Under the pieces are notes generated by a model. The model was not told the DNA's origin. It saw nothing but the letters and a program-made list of their open reading frames with translations, and made no database searches. A DNA stretch of 64,000 nt from Phytohabitans sp037414955. GTDB lineage: Bacteria; Actinomycetota; Actinomycetes; Mycobacteriales; Micromonosporaceae. The position numbers and the translations under genes were made by a program. Shown piece by piece: positions 9,301-16,812 of the stretch. The stretch is taken from assembly GCA_037414955.1 (NCBI GenBank), contig JBBEWH010000086.1, positions 1-64,000 of the forward strand, given 5' to 3'. Position 1 is the first letter of the stretch, and each line of letters starts with the position of its first letter.

Positions 9301-9447
9301 GAACCAGCCCTGCGCGGTGCCGTCGTCGAAGGTGTTGGTGAGCACGACCTCCGGCACGGCGGCGCCGGCCGGCGGCGGAGCCGCCACTGTGGACGCCGCC
9401 AGGCCCAGCAGGCAGGCGGCGGCGAGCAGGGACCTGCGATGTCTCAT
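6397..9447 (-). CDS. Secreted multimodular GH10 endo-beta-1,4-xylanase
   Basis: A 1016-residue protein starting at ATG 9447 (MRHRRSLLAAACLLGLAAST; signal to about residue 30); the open frame extends much further upstream but reads through the promoter. Order of parts: two CBM22/CBM4_9-like modules (about 32-170 and 190-325, each with FDDGTAQGW or FESGETQGW), a GH10 barrel (about 330-685), and two CBM9-like modules (about 700-840 and 845-1016; TPTVDGVADAAWARA, DSVEIFVDPDN). The acid/base Glu is in WDVANEVIDE and the nucleophile Glu in QVTELDVSVY; the substrate loop HTLIWHQQTPAWVF is intact. It cuts xylan chains outside the cell. It is divergent from GH3, sharing the operator region 9448-9684. 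Confidence 0.95.
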   Translation of the reverse strand: MRHRRSLLAAACLLGLAASTVAAPPPAGAAVPEVVLTNTFDDGTAQGWFARGAASVAASTDAAHGGTHALLTGARTATWEGPGRDVRGVLVPDAVYTVEAYARIVAGQGPADLAVTVQRTPAGGSTTWERVASASAVTDGAWVALRGEYRFSGDVSELQLYLESPDATVSFLLDDVTVTMTQGPPGGPPDEVGVRTDFESGETQGWGRRGGESVAVTDADAHGGTRSLLTSARTASWNGPSLNLLGRMGLGKKYAFSAWVKLAPGEAPTNLRLTIERRTAGTPTYQPFAGADAVTADAWVRLSGTYTLGHEVDFLAAYIESTSGTASFYLDDFEMTYLVPKPIQTGIPSLKDVFADDFVVGTAFTPNDRFGEKGKLIAKHFNSLTPGNTMKWDATEPAEGQFRFDDADIVVATAEANGATVRGHTLIWHQQTPAWVFQRPDGTPLTDSAEDKALLLTRIENHVRAVAGRYAGKISAWDVANEVIDEAQPDGLRRSRWFEIAGLDYLRTAFRVAREVAPDAKLYINDYNTEYPRKRVALHNLVRQLRAEGVPIDGVGHQLHMNIERQRVAEIEKTFQLFATLGVAQQVTELDVSVYTNFVESYTAVPAETLALQGLRYRDLFDMFRRYAGTLNSVTIWGTSDDGTWLDTFPFPRNDWPLLFDDDLQAKPAYWGLVDPGQLPAVTRKVTAAAARPTVDGKRDPSWDLLAGTAVDVNSASGLGGTFQLAWGPRTLYVLAEISDATKDKTDAVTVTVAGVDYRIQRGGTHAHGFKAHTKPTLGGYRVEAGIPLASAAAGTVVPVDVTVRDAAGGASATWGPGQVTLVPAVSTVDVARGTPTVDGVADAAWARARTITTAVPVSGTDGATATAKLLWDAGHLYILATVTDPVLDESSPNSWEQDSVEIFVDPDNSKNTGYNDDDGQYRISFTNRQTVTSNFDAYAIADNLTSVTRVVDGGYVIEASIELDTVTPGAGTLLGFDLQVNDASGGARTAATTWHDPTGRSYVDTSRWGVARLVR

Positions 9448-9684
9448 GGGGAACCGGCCTTTCCCGGTCGGCGACCATCGATACGTCACGACGACAAAGT
9501 CGGCACCAAAAGTTTCGGCACCGATCCGATAATTCAGCGCGATGTGGCGCACGCTACGACGCGGTGAACGGCGGGTCAAGACCTGTCGCACCTGCTGATC
9601 TGGCGTTACGGTGACATCGCCTTCCTGCGGAAATCGATGCCCGAAACATTCCGGAAAAGTACCGATATCAGTTAGGCTCTCACG
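9448..9684. promoter_or_regulatory. Shared GH10/GH3 regulatory region with two BxlR-like sites
   Basis: This divergent 237-base spacer carries two near matches to the CGAAA-N-TTTCG operator type described for LacI-family xylan regulators of Streptomyces (BxlR class). CAAAAGTTTCG (9507-9517, one mismatch) is on the GH10 side, and CGAAACATTCC (9642-9652, two mismatches) on the GH3 side. TAGGCT at 9673-9678 is a candidate -10 only a few bases before the GH3 ATG, which would give a nearly leaderless transcript. The sites were found by eye; the assignment is inference. Confidence 0.5.
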
Positions 9685-12060
9685 ATGCCGAACCTGCCGT
9701 GGCGTGACCCGGGCCGACCCGTCGAGCAGCGGGTGGCCGACCTGCTCACCCGGATGAGCCTGGAAGAGAAGATAGGCCAGCTTCGCTCGATCTGGATCGG
9801 TGGGGCCGCCACCGGCGACGACATCGCGCCGCACCAGCACGCGATGGCCGAGGACGCCCCGCCCTGGGCCGAGCTGATCACCTCCGGGCTCGGGCAGCTG
9901 ACCCGGCCGTTCGGCACCGCGCCGGTCGACCCGGTGCTGGGCGCGGCGGCGCTGGCCCGGTTGCAGGGCGAGATCGTCGGGGCGAGCCGGTTCGGCATCC
10001 CGGCGATCGCGCACGAGGAGTGTCTGACCGGGTTCATGACGCTGGGCGCCACCGTGTTCCCGACGCCGCTGGCCTGGGGCGCCACGTTCGCCCCCGACCT
10101 GGTCGAGCGAATGGCCGCCGAGATCGGCGCCGGCATGCGGCGGCTCGGCGTGCACCAGGGCCTCGCGCCGGTGCTCGACGTGACCCGCGACCCCCGGTGG
10201 GGGCGCACCGAGGAGACCATCGGCGAGGACCCCTACCTGGTCGGGACGGTGGGCACGGCGTACGTGCGCGGCCTGCAGTCCGCCGGCATCGTCGCCACGC
10301 TCAAGCACTTCGCCGGATACTCGGCCTCCCGCGCCGGCCGCAACTTCGGGCCGGTCTCGATCGGGCACCGGGAGTTCGCCGACGTCATCCTGCCGCCGTT
10401 CGAGATGGCCGTGCGGGAGGGCCGCGCCGGCTCGGTGATGCACGCCTATACCGAGATCGACGGCGTGCCGGCCGCCGCCGACCCCACCCTGCTCACCGAC
10501 CTGCTGCGCGAGGAGTGGGGCTTCTCCGGCACCGTCGTCGCCGACTACTACGGGGTGTCCTTCCTGGAGATCCAGCACGGCGTCGCGGGCAGCCTCGCCG
10601 AGGCCGCCGCGCTGGCCCTGGCCGCCGGCGTCGACGTGGAACTGCCCGCCGTGCGCTGCTTCGGCGCGCCGCTTCTGGAAGCGGTCCGATCCGGCGCGGT
10701 GCCCGAGGGCCTCGTCGACCGGGCCGCCACCCGGGTGCTGCGGCAGAAGTGCGAGCTGGGCCTGCTCGACCCGGGCTGGGCGCCGCTGCCGCCCGACGTG
10801 GACCTGGTCGACCTGGACCGCGCGGCCGCCCGGGCGCTGGCCCGCCAGGTCGCCGAGGAGTCCGTGGTGCTGCTGGCCAACGACGACGCCGCGCTGCCGC
10901 TGCGCCCGGACGCCCGGATCGCGGTGGTCGGCCCGCTCGCCGACGACGTCGCCGCCATGCTCGGCTGCTACACGTTCCCCAGCCACGTGGCCAGCCAGCA
11001 TCCCGACGTGGCCGGCGGCGTGCGCATCCCCACGCTGTGGCAGGCGCTGGCCGCCGAGCTGCCGGCCGCCAGCCTGAGCCTGACCCGGGGCTGCGATGTG
11101 GATCCTCTCCCCATGATCGAGGCGTCCCTCACGTCGCTAGAACGACGTGAGGGACGCCTTGATCATGGAGGAACCGACGACCGGGCCGGGTTCGCCGACG
11201 CGGTCGCGGACGCCGCGGCGGCCGACGTGTGCGTGGCGGTGCTCGGCGACCGCGCCGGCATGTTCGGCCGCGGCACCTCCGGCGAGGGCTGCGACGCCGC
11301 CGACCTGGCCCTGCCCGGGATCCAGGCGGAGTTGCTGGACGCGCTGCTGGACACCGGCACGCCGGTGGTGCTGGTCGTCATGTCCGGCCGGCCGTACGCG
11401 CTGGGCCGGCACGCCGACCGGCTCGCCGCCGCCGTGCAGGCGTTCTTCCCCGGCGAGGAGGGCGGGCCCGCGGTCGCCGGCGTGCTGGCCGGCCGCGTCG
11501 AGCCCGCCGGCCGGCTGCCGGTCAGCGTGCCGCGGCACCCGGGCGCCCAGCCCAGCACCTACCTCGGCCCGGCGCTGAGCCGGCAGAACCCGGCCAGCAG
11601 CGTCGACACCACCCCGCTGTTCCCGTTCGGCCACGGCCTGTCGTACACCAGCTTCGCATGGGAGGGCGATGGCGACGGCCCGGCGGAGATCGAGACCGAC
11701 GGCGCCGTCACCGTCGGGGTCACGGTCCGCAACACCGGCGACCGGCCCGGCGTCGACGCGGTCCAGCTCTACCTGCACGACCCGGTCGCGCAGGTCACCC
11801 GGCCGGTGGTCCGGCTGATCGGGTACGCCAAGGTGCGGCTGGAGCCGGGCGCGGCCGCCACCGTGCGGTTCCGGGTGCACGCGGACCTGACCGCCTTCAC
11901 CGGGCGCGCCGGCCACCGCGTCGTCGAGCCGGGCGAGGTGGAGCTGCGGCTGTCGGCGTCCAGCGCCGAGCCCCGCCACGTCGTCCCGGTGCGCCTGGTG
12001 GGACCCGAGCGCAAGGTCGGCCACGACCGCCGGCTGACGGCGGAGTGCACCATCTCATGA
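9685..12060 (+). CDS. GH3 beta-xylosidase/beta-glucosidase, carrying a palindrome insertion
   Basis: 791 residues without a signal peptide, so cytoplasmic. It has a GH3 N-terminal barrel (about 30-350; nucleophile Asp in GTVVADYYGVSF; KHFAGYSASRAGRNF), a GH3 C-terminal alpha/beta domain (about 385-630; GDRAGMFGRGTSGEGCD) and a fibronectin-like cap (about 680-760). The likely job is hydrolysis of imported xylo- or gluco-oligosaccharides made by the secreted enzymes. Residues 476-495 (PMIEASLTSLERREGRLDHG) are encoded by a copy of the 56-bp palindrome inserted in frame in the C-terminal domain, between CDVD and TDDRAGF. The stop TGA (12058-12060) lies inside another copy. Whether the insertion is tolerated cannot be told from sequence. 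Confidence 0.9.
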   Translation: MPNLPWRDPGRPVEQRVADLLTRMSLEEKIGQLRSIWIGGAATGDDIAPHQHAMAEDAPPWAELITSGLGQLTRPFGTAPVDPVLGAAALARLQGEIVGASRFGIPAIAHEECLTGFMTLGATVFPTPLAWGATFAPDLVERMAAEIGAGMRRLGVHQGLAPVLDVTRDPRWGRTEETIGEDPYLVGTVGTAYVRGLQSAGIVATLKHFAGYSASRAGRNFGPVSIGHREFADVILPPFEMAVREGRAGSVMHAYTEIDGVPAAADPTLLTDLLREEWGFSGTVVADYYGVSFLEIQHGVAGSLAEAAALALAAGVDVELPAVRCFGAPLLEAVRSGAVPEGLVDRAATRVLRQKCELGLLDPGWAPLPPDVDLVDLDRAAARALARQVAEESVVLLANDDAALPLRPDARIAVVGPLADDVAAMLGCYTFPSHVASQHPDVAGGVRIPTLWQALAAELPAASLSLTRGCDVDPLPMIEASLTSLERREGRLDHGGTDDRAGFADAVADAAAADVCVAVLGDRAGMFGRGTSGEGCDAADLALPGIQAELLDALLDTGTPVVLVVMSGRPYALGRHADRLAAAVQAFFPGEEGGPAVAGVLAGRVEPAGRLPVSVPRHPGAQPSTYLGPALSRQNPASSVDTTPLFPFGHGLSYTSFAWEGDGDGPAEIETDGAVTVGVTVRNTGDRPGVDAVQLYLHDPVAQVTRPVVRLIGYAKVRLEPGAAATVRFRVHADLTAFTGRAGHRVVEPGEVELRLSASSAEPRHVVPVRLVGPERKVGHDRRLTAECTIS
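11112..11167. repeat. 56-bp palindromic element, copy 2 (inside the GH3 gene)
   Basis: Arms CATGATCGAGGCGTCCCTCA... and the complement ending ...GGGACGCCTTGATCATG around CTAGAA, with one G-T type mismatch. It is translated in frame as about 20 extra residues. Homologues I know of normally join the two flanks with only one or two residues, which marks it as a later insertion. Confidence 0.9.
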
Positions 12061-12111
12061 TCAGGGCGTCCTTCAAGTCGTCATAGCGACATGAGGGACG
12101 CCCTGATCATG
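12056..12111. repeat. 56-bp palindromic element, copy 3 (shared stop codons)
   Basis: Ends CATGATCAGGGCGTCC and GGACGCCCTGATCATG, with a few mismatches in the inner arms. The GH3 stop TGA (12058-12060) and, on the other strand, the SARP stop TGA (12109-12107) both use the TGA in the element ends. It therefore finishes both convergent reading frames and can form a bidirectional terminator hairpin. Confidence 0.9.
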
Positions 12112-12853
12112 ACAGTGGGCGGTTGGACAGGATGGCCTGTCGCAGGTCCACGAGCCGCTCGCCCGGCTCCAGGTCCAGCTCGGTGATCAGCGCCTGCCGC
12201 GCCCGCTGGAACGCGGTCAGCGCCTCGGCGCGCCGTCCCGCACGGCACAGGGCGACCATGAGGTCGGCCCAGAGCCGCTCGTTGAGCGGATGGTCCTTGA
12301 GCAGCTGCTGCAGCTCGCCGAGGACGTCCGTATGGCGACCCAGCGCGAGCCGGACGCCGATCCGCTCCTCGGCGACCATCAGCCGCACCTGCTCCAGCAG
12401 GCTCGCGAACGCCACCACGGTGGGCGCCCGGGGCACGTCCTCCAGCGCGGACCCGCGCCAGTGGCCCAGCGCCTGGGACAGCAGATCCTCGGCGCCGGCC
12501 AGGTCGCCGCGGGCCAGCGCCCGGCGCCCCGCGGCCACCGAATCGTCGAACGACCCGGTGTCCACGTCGTCGCGGTCGACGATCAATTCCCAGCCGGTGT
12601 CGCGGGTCACCAACGCCCGGTCGCCCTGCGGCCCGAGCCGCCGCCGCAGCCGCATGACGTACCCCCGGATGACGGCGTTCGCGGCGCGCGGCCGGCTGTC
12701 GCCCCAAATCTCGTGGATCAACCGGTCGCTGGTGACCACCCGGCCCGCCTCGATCAGCAGCACGGCCAGCACCACCCGCTGCTGGGCCGCGGGCACCGGC
12801 GACCAAATCTTGTCGGTAAATACACGCAATGGTCCGAGCATCCGAAACCGCAT
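12107..12853 (-). CDS. SARP-family transcriptional activator
   Basis: A 248-residue small SARP. Residues about 1-95 are the OmpR-like winged helix (MRFRMLGPLRVFTD, LAVLLIEAGRVVTSDRLIHE, YVMRLRRRLG), and about 100-240 the bacterial transcriptional activation domain (DVDTGSFDDSVAAGRRAL, then HPLNERLWADLMVALCRAGR). Proteins of this size lack the NB-ARC and TPR parts of AfsR and are usually pathway-specific activators of antibiotic clusters. Its position at the left end of the 13-30 kb cluster suggests it switches that cluster on. The upstream frame is transcribed away from the sigma factor. Confidence 0.9.
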   Translation of the reverse strand: MRFRMLGPLRVFTDKIWSPVPAAQQRVVLAVLLIEAGRVVTSDRLIHEIWGDSRPRAANAVIRGYVMRLRRRLGPQGDRALVTRDTGWELIVDRDDVDTGSFDDSVAAGRRALARGDLAGAEDLLSQALGHWRGSALEDVPRAPTVVAFASLLEQVRLMVAEERIGVRLALGRHTDVLGELQQLLKDHPLNERLWADLMVALCRAGRRAEALTAFQRARQALITELDLEPGERLVDLRQAILSNRPLS

Positions 12854-13322
12854 CGGCGCTTTCCCACCTTCAACGAATCATCAGAATTGCAGCTCAGCGA
12901 TGGTGTAGCCGGCCGGCCGGGACCGTGACCGCCTACGGTCGACACACGCTCAGCATACGCAGAGCGCCTACCGTATCGGCCATCGCCGAAGATCGCGGGA
13001 CACCGTTTCGCGACAACCGCGTAACGGCTCGCGCGACCGCCGAAAAGGAGGATGTATGTCGCTAATCCGCCTTGCGAAGATCCAGGAAAGTGCCCGAATC
13101 GCCACAGTAATCTAGCTAGCGGTGACCTGGGCCGGAAGTGCCCCACAATGGCCACTGCCGGGGCCCTCAATGGTTGATAGCCGACAGCCTTATAGGCAAT
13201 TTGCAGATACGCCCGCAGTCGCCCGTGGGGCACCTTAACGCAGACGGGATACGTCTGCCATTTCGGGCCGTTCGAAGTAAACCCGATATTGGGTGGCACA
13301 CCGGGGGACAAGGAGAACACTG
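12854..13322. promoter_or_regulatory. Divergent control region between SARP and sigma-factor genes
   Basis: These 469 bases hold no credible gene. GCAGACG-GGATA-CGTCTGC (13240-13258) is a perfect 7-bp dyad about 65 bases before the sigma-factor ATG and looks like an operator. AAGGAG at 13310-13315 is the ribosome site of the sigma gene. I found no clear SARP direct-repeat box. Confidence 0.5.
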
Positions 13323-13841
13323 ATGGCACCATCCGACGCCACCACACGGCGGCGCTGGGATTTGGTTCTTCCCCACGCGGAGCGGCTGCGTCGCCTGGTA
13401 CGCGGCCAGCTGGGCAACAGCGTGGACGTCGACGACTGCGTGCAGGAGGCGATGCTGCGCACGGTGTCGTTCGCCAACCTCGACGAGGGCCGGGTGGCCG
13501 CCTTCCTGACCGCCACCGTGCTGCGGCTGTGCGTCGACCGGCACCGGGAGCGGGAGCGGCAGCTGCGGTTGCAGCGGCGGCTCGCGGTGGCCGAGGGCAC
13601 GTCCGGCCCGGAGGAGATGATCTGCGAACACCATCTCGGCCGGTGGCTGCTCACCCAGGCGATGAGCCTGCCCGACCGGGAGCGGCAGGTGGTGCTCGCC
13701 CGCGCCCGCGGCCTGTCCACGGTCGACGCCGCGCGCCATCACAACATCTCGGTCAAGGCGGCGGAGAGCGCCTTCACCCGTGCCCGGACCCGGCTGCGCG
13801 GCCTGTGCGAGGCGGCCGGACCGGAGCCTGTCACCAGATAG
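13323..13841 (+). CDS. Sigma-70 family (ECF-like) RNA polymerase sigma factor
   Basis: 172 residues starting at ATG 13323, 7 bases after AAGGAG. Region 2 is LVRGQLGNSVDVDDCVQEAM followed by a region-2.4-like helix. Region 4 is SLPDRERQVVLARARGLSTV, then an HTH (AARHHNISVKAAESAFTRAR). Only these two conserved regions are present, as in ECF factors, and no anti-sigma gene is adjacent. The next gene follows after 10 bases, so the sigma factor probably leads the acyl-CoA synthetase/MFS operon. It may feed control of the cluster together with the SARP. Confidence 0.85.
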   Translation: MAPSDATTRRRWDLVLPHAERLRRLVRGQLGNSVDVDDCVQEAMLRTVSFANLDEGRVAAFLTATVLRLCVDRHRERERQLRLQRRLAVAEGTSGPEEMICEHHLGRWLLTQAMSLPDRERQVVLARARGLSTVDAARHHNISVKAAESAFTRARTRLRGLCEAAGPEPVTR

Positions 13842-13851
13842 AGGAGAGTTC

Positions 13852-15432
13852 ATGGAGCACAACTACGTCTGGCGCGTGCTGGACCTGTTCGGCTCGTACG
13901 GCGACGCCGAGGCGGTCGTCACCGGGGACCGGCGGCTCCGCTACACCGATCTCGCGGACAACGTGTTGAGCCTGGCCACGGTGCTGCGCGAGCACGGGTT
14001 CGGCGCCGGGCAGACGGTCGGCATCCTGGCCGGCAACGCGGTCGAGACGGTCTACCTCCAGCTCGGGCTGCACCTGCTCGGCTGCCGCACCGCCTGGGTC
14101 GGCGCCGTGTCGCCGCGCCCGTACCAGATCGAGTACCTGCGGCGGGCCGGCGTCGACGCGTTCGTCTACCAGGTCGACGAGCGGGCCCCGGTCGCGGCGG
14201 AACTGGTCGAGGCCGTCCGGCCGCCGCGGGTCTTCTGCCTGGGGCCGGGCGGCCTCGGCCCGGACCTGCTCGACGCCCGGCCGGCCGGTCCGGCCCCCGA
14301 GCCGGCGGAGGTCACGGCCGAGCCGCAGTCGTTCTTCCAGACCACCGGGACCACCGGACTGTCCAAACTGGTGCACCACCGGCAGTCGTTCTACACGGCG
14401 CTGCTGGCCCACGCCGAGCGCTGGCTCGCCGAGGGCCGGCCGGTGCTGCGCCACCTGGTGATCTCCGGGTTCTGGCACGGCAGCGGCCAACTGGCCGAGC
14501 TGATGGTGCTGTTCACCGGCGGCTCGGTGCTGCTGAAGAACGGGTTCGACCCCGGCGACGTCCTGGAGACCATCGAGCGCGAGCGCGTCACCAGCACGTT
14601 CATCTCCCCGGCCGGGCTGTACGAGCTGCTGAACCATCCGCGGCTGGCGCGGACCGACCTCAGCAGCCTGGTCATGCTCAACTGTGGTGGCAGCGCGGCG
14701 TCCCCGGCCCGGCTGGCCGAGGCGATCGACCGGTTCGGCCCGGTGCTGCGGATCGGGTACGGGCTGACCGAGGCGCCCCTGATCACCGAGTTCGTCGGGC
14801 TCGACCACGACCCGGAGCACCCCGAGCGGCTGGCGTCGTGCGGGCGGCCGTACTTCGACATGCGGGTGGAGGTTCGTGACCCCGACGGCCAGGTGCTGCC
14901 GCCCGGCCAGGTGGGCGAGGTCTGGGCGTCCGGCAGCCTGCTGATGGCCGGGTACTGGAACGAGCCGGAGCTCAACCGGGAGCGGCTGGTGGACGGCTGG
15001 CTGCGCACCGGCGACCTGGGCCGCTTCGACCAGGACGGCTACCTGTACCTGGTCGGCCGCACCGCCGACGTGATCATCACCGGGACGGGCGCGATCAAGG
15101 TCTTCGCCCAGGCGGTCGAGGACGTGCTCACCAGCCACCCGCAGGTGCGCACCGCCGCGGTGGTCGGTGTCCCGGACGCCGCGATGGGCGAGGCGGTGGT
15201 CGCGTACGTGGTGCCGGTGCCGGACGCCACGGTCACCGGCGACGAGCTGCGCGAGCTGGTCGGCGCCCGGCTGCGCGACGTGTGGGCGCCGAAGGAGGTC
15301 GTCTTCGCGCCCACGCTGCCGCTGATCGGCCTGGGCAAGGTGGACAAGAACGCGCTGCGCGAGCGGTATCTCATCGCGCACGGCATCGCCGCGCCGGCCG
15401 CGCCCGACCGCGACGCGGCTCAGGCCCGATGA
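13852..15432 (+). CDS. ANL-superfamily acyl-CoA/acyl-acid synthetase
   Basis: 526 residues; GAGGAG at 13841-13846 precedes ATG 13852. Adenylation motifs are intact: the P-loop QTTGTTGLSKLV, GYGLTEAP, GWLRTGDLG and the C-terminal GLGKVDKNALR with the catalytic Lys. The family activates a carboxylic acid as acyl-AMP and usually passes it to CoA. No carrier protein is encoded nearby, so a CoA ester is the likely product, feeding the acyl-CoA dehydrogenase and reductase of the opposite operon. It overlaps the MFS gene by ATGA. Confidence 0.85.
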   Translation: MEHNYVWRVLDLFGSYGDAEAVVTGDRRLRYTDLADNVLSLATVLREHGFGAGQTVGILAGNAVETVYLQLGLHLLGCRTAWVGAVSPRPYQIEYLRRAGVDAFVYQVDERAPVAAELVEAVRPPRVFCLGPGGLGPDLLDARPAGPAPEPAEVTAEPQSFFQTTGTTGLSKLVHHRQSFYTALLAHAERWLAEGRPVLRHLVISGFWHGSGQLAELMVLFTGGSVLLKNGFDPGDVLETIERERVTSTFISPAGLYELLNHPRLARTDLSSLVMLNCGGSAASPARLAEAIDRFGPVLRIGYGLTEAPLITEFVGLDHDPEHPERLASCGRPYFDMRVEVRDPDGQVLPPGQVGEVWASGSLLMAGYWNEPELNRERLVDGWLRTGDLGRFDQDGYLYLVGRTADVIITGTGAIKVFAQAVEDVLTSHPQVRTAAVVGVPDAAMGEAVVAYVVPVPDATVTGDELRELVGARLRDVWAPKEVVFAPTLPLIGLGKVDKNALRERYLIAHGIAAPAAPDRDAAQAR

Positions 15433-16733
15433 GAAGCCGGGCAGGGCTGATCGGCCTGCTGGGCGCCGAAGCGGTCAGCATGGTCGGCAGCCGCATGTCC
15501 CTGATCGCCCTGCCCTGGCTGGTCCTGGTCACCACCGGCAACCCCACCCTCATGGGCGTGGTCGCGGCGGCCGAGATGCTGCCGTTCGTGCTGGCCGGCG
15601 CGCTCGGCGGCCCGCTGGTGGACCGGATCGGCGCGCGTCCGGTCTCGATCGTCGCGGACGTGGGCAGCGCCGCGGCGATGGCCGCGGTCGCGATCGGGTA
15701 CGACGGCGGCCTGGCCATGCTGATCGTCCTGGTCGCGATCGCCGGCGCGCTGCGCGGGGTCGGCGACACCTCGCGCAAGGTGCTGTCCCAGCCGATGGCG
15801 GCCGCCGCCGGGACCCCGCTGGTGCGGGTGACCGCCGTGTACGACGGCATCGGCCGGCTGGCCACCCTGCTCGGCGCGCCGGCCGGCGGCCTGCTGATCG
15901 CGTGGTTCGGCGTCGCCACGACGATCTGGATCGACGCGGCCACCTTCGCGGCGTCCGCCGTGCTGGTGGCCACGCTCGTGCGCCCGCGCGCCGCCACCCC
16001 GGCGCCCGCGCCGGCCACCACGGCCGCCACGGCCGCCGCCGCCGACACCCCGGCCACGCCCACGGACACCGGGACCGCCCCGCCGGCGCGCGAGCCCTAC
16101 CTGGTCGCGCTGCGCCGCGGCGTCACGCACCTGATGCGGGACCGGCTCGCGTTCGGCGTGATCGCGATGCTGTTCGCGCTCAACCTGTTCAACCAGGCGC
16201 ACATGGTGGTGTTCATACCGCTGTGGGTGCGCGACGAGGTCGGCACGGCCGCCGCGCTCGGCCTGGTCAGCTCGGCGCTGGCGCTGGGCGCCGTGCTCGG
16301 GAACGTGGCCTTCACCGTGCTGGCCACCCGGCTGCCCCGGTACCTGACGTTCACCCTCGGGTTCCTGGTCGGCGGTGCCCCGCGCTTCATCGCCATGGGC
16401 GTCAGCGACGACCTGGTCGTGGTGCTGGTGGTGACGTTCCTGTCCGGGATCGCGATCGCCTCGGTCAACCCGATCATCGGGGTGATGATGCTGGAACGGA
16501 CCCCGCCCGCGCTGCAGGCCCGGGTGTTCGGGCTGGCCACCGCGGTGTCCTGGGCCGGCATCCCGCTGGGCGGCGTGCTCGGCGGCTGGGCGGTCCAGCT
16601 CATCGGCCTGTCGCCCGCCCTGCTGCTGGCCGGCGGCCTGTACTTCGCGGTGGCCCTGACCCCGGTCTTCGGCGGCCGTAGCTGGCGGGAGCTGGGCGGG
16701 CGTCGCTCCCCCGCGCCCGCCACCGCCACCTAA
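15429..16733 (+). CDS. MFS transporter, probable exporter
   Basis: 434 residues from the ATG that overlaps the synthetase stop (ATGA). About twelve hydrophobic segments are visible in two halves, joined by an Ala/Pro/Thr-rich cytoplasmic loop at about 190-225. The A-like motif GGPLVDRIGARPVS lies after helix 2. It resembles enterobactin-exporter/MFS_3 type permeases (GVVAAAEMLPFVLAGALGG). In a biosynthetic cluster it most likely exports the product and gives self-protection. Five bases after the stop is a palindromic element. Confidence 0.85.
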   Translation: MRSRAGLIGLLGAEAVSMVGSRMSLIALPWLVLVTTGNPTLMGVVAAAEMLPFVLAGALGGPLVDRIGARPVSIVADVGSAAAMAAVAIGYDGGLAMLIVLVAIAGALRGVGDTSRKVLSQPMAAAAGTPLVRVTAVYDGIGRLATLLGAPAGGLLIAWFGVATTIWIDAATFAASAVLVATLVRPRAATPAPAPATTAATAAAADTPATPTDTGTAPPAREPYLVALRRGVTHLMRDRLAFGVIAMLFALNLFNQAHMVVFIPLWVRDEVGTAAALGLVSSALALGAVLGNVAFTVLATRLPRYLTFTLGFLVGGAPRFIAMGVSDDLVVVLVVTFLSGIAIASVNPIIGVMMLERTPPALQARVFGLATAVSWAGIPLGGVLGGWAVQLIGLSPALLLAGGLYFAVALTPVFGGRSWRELGGRRSPAPATAT

Positions 16734-16738
16734 CTGCC

Positions 16739-16794
16739 CATGATCAAGGCGTCCCTCACGTAGCTATAACGCCTTGAGGGACGCCTTGATCATG
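16739..16794. repeat. 56-bp palindromic element, copy 4
   Basis: Outer arms CATGATCAAGGCGTCCCTCA and its complement are perfect, with mismatches only near the loop. It lies between the convergent ends of the MFS gene and the leftward cluster operon, where it can terminate both transcripts. Confidence 0.95.
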
Positions 16795-16812
16795 GGCACC
16801 GACCGCCGCGGG

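Noticed and set aside
6460..9567. Rightward open frame of more than 1000 codons opposite the GH10 gene
   Set aside because: Antisense shadow; composition is Arg/Val/Gly-rich with no domain, while the leftward frame has complete GH10 and CBM motifs.
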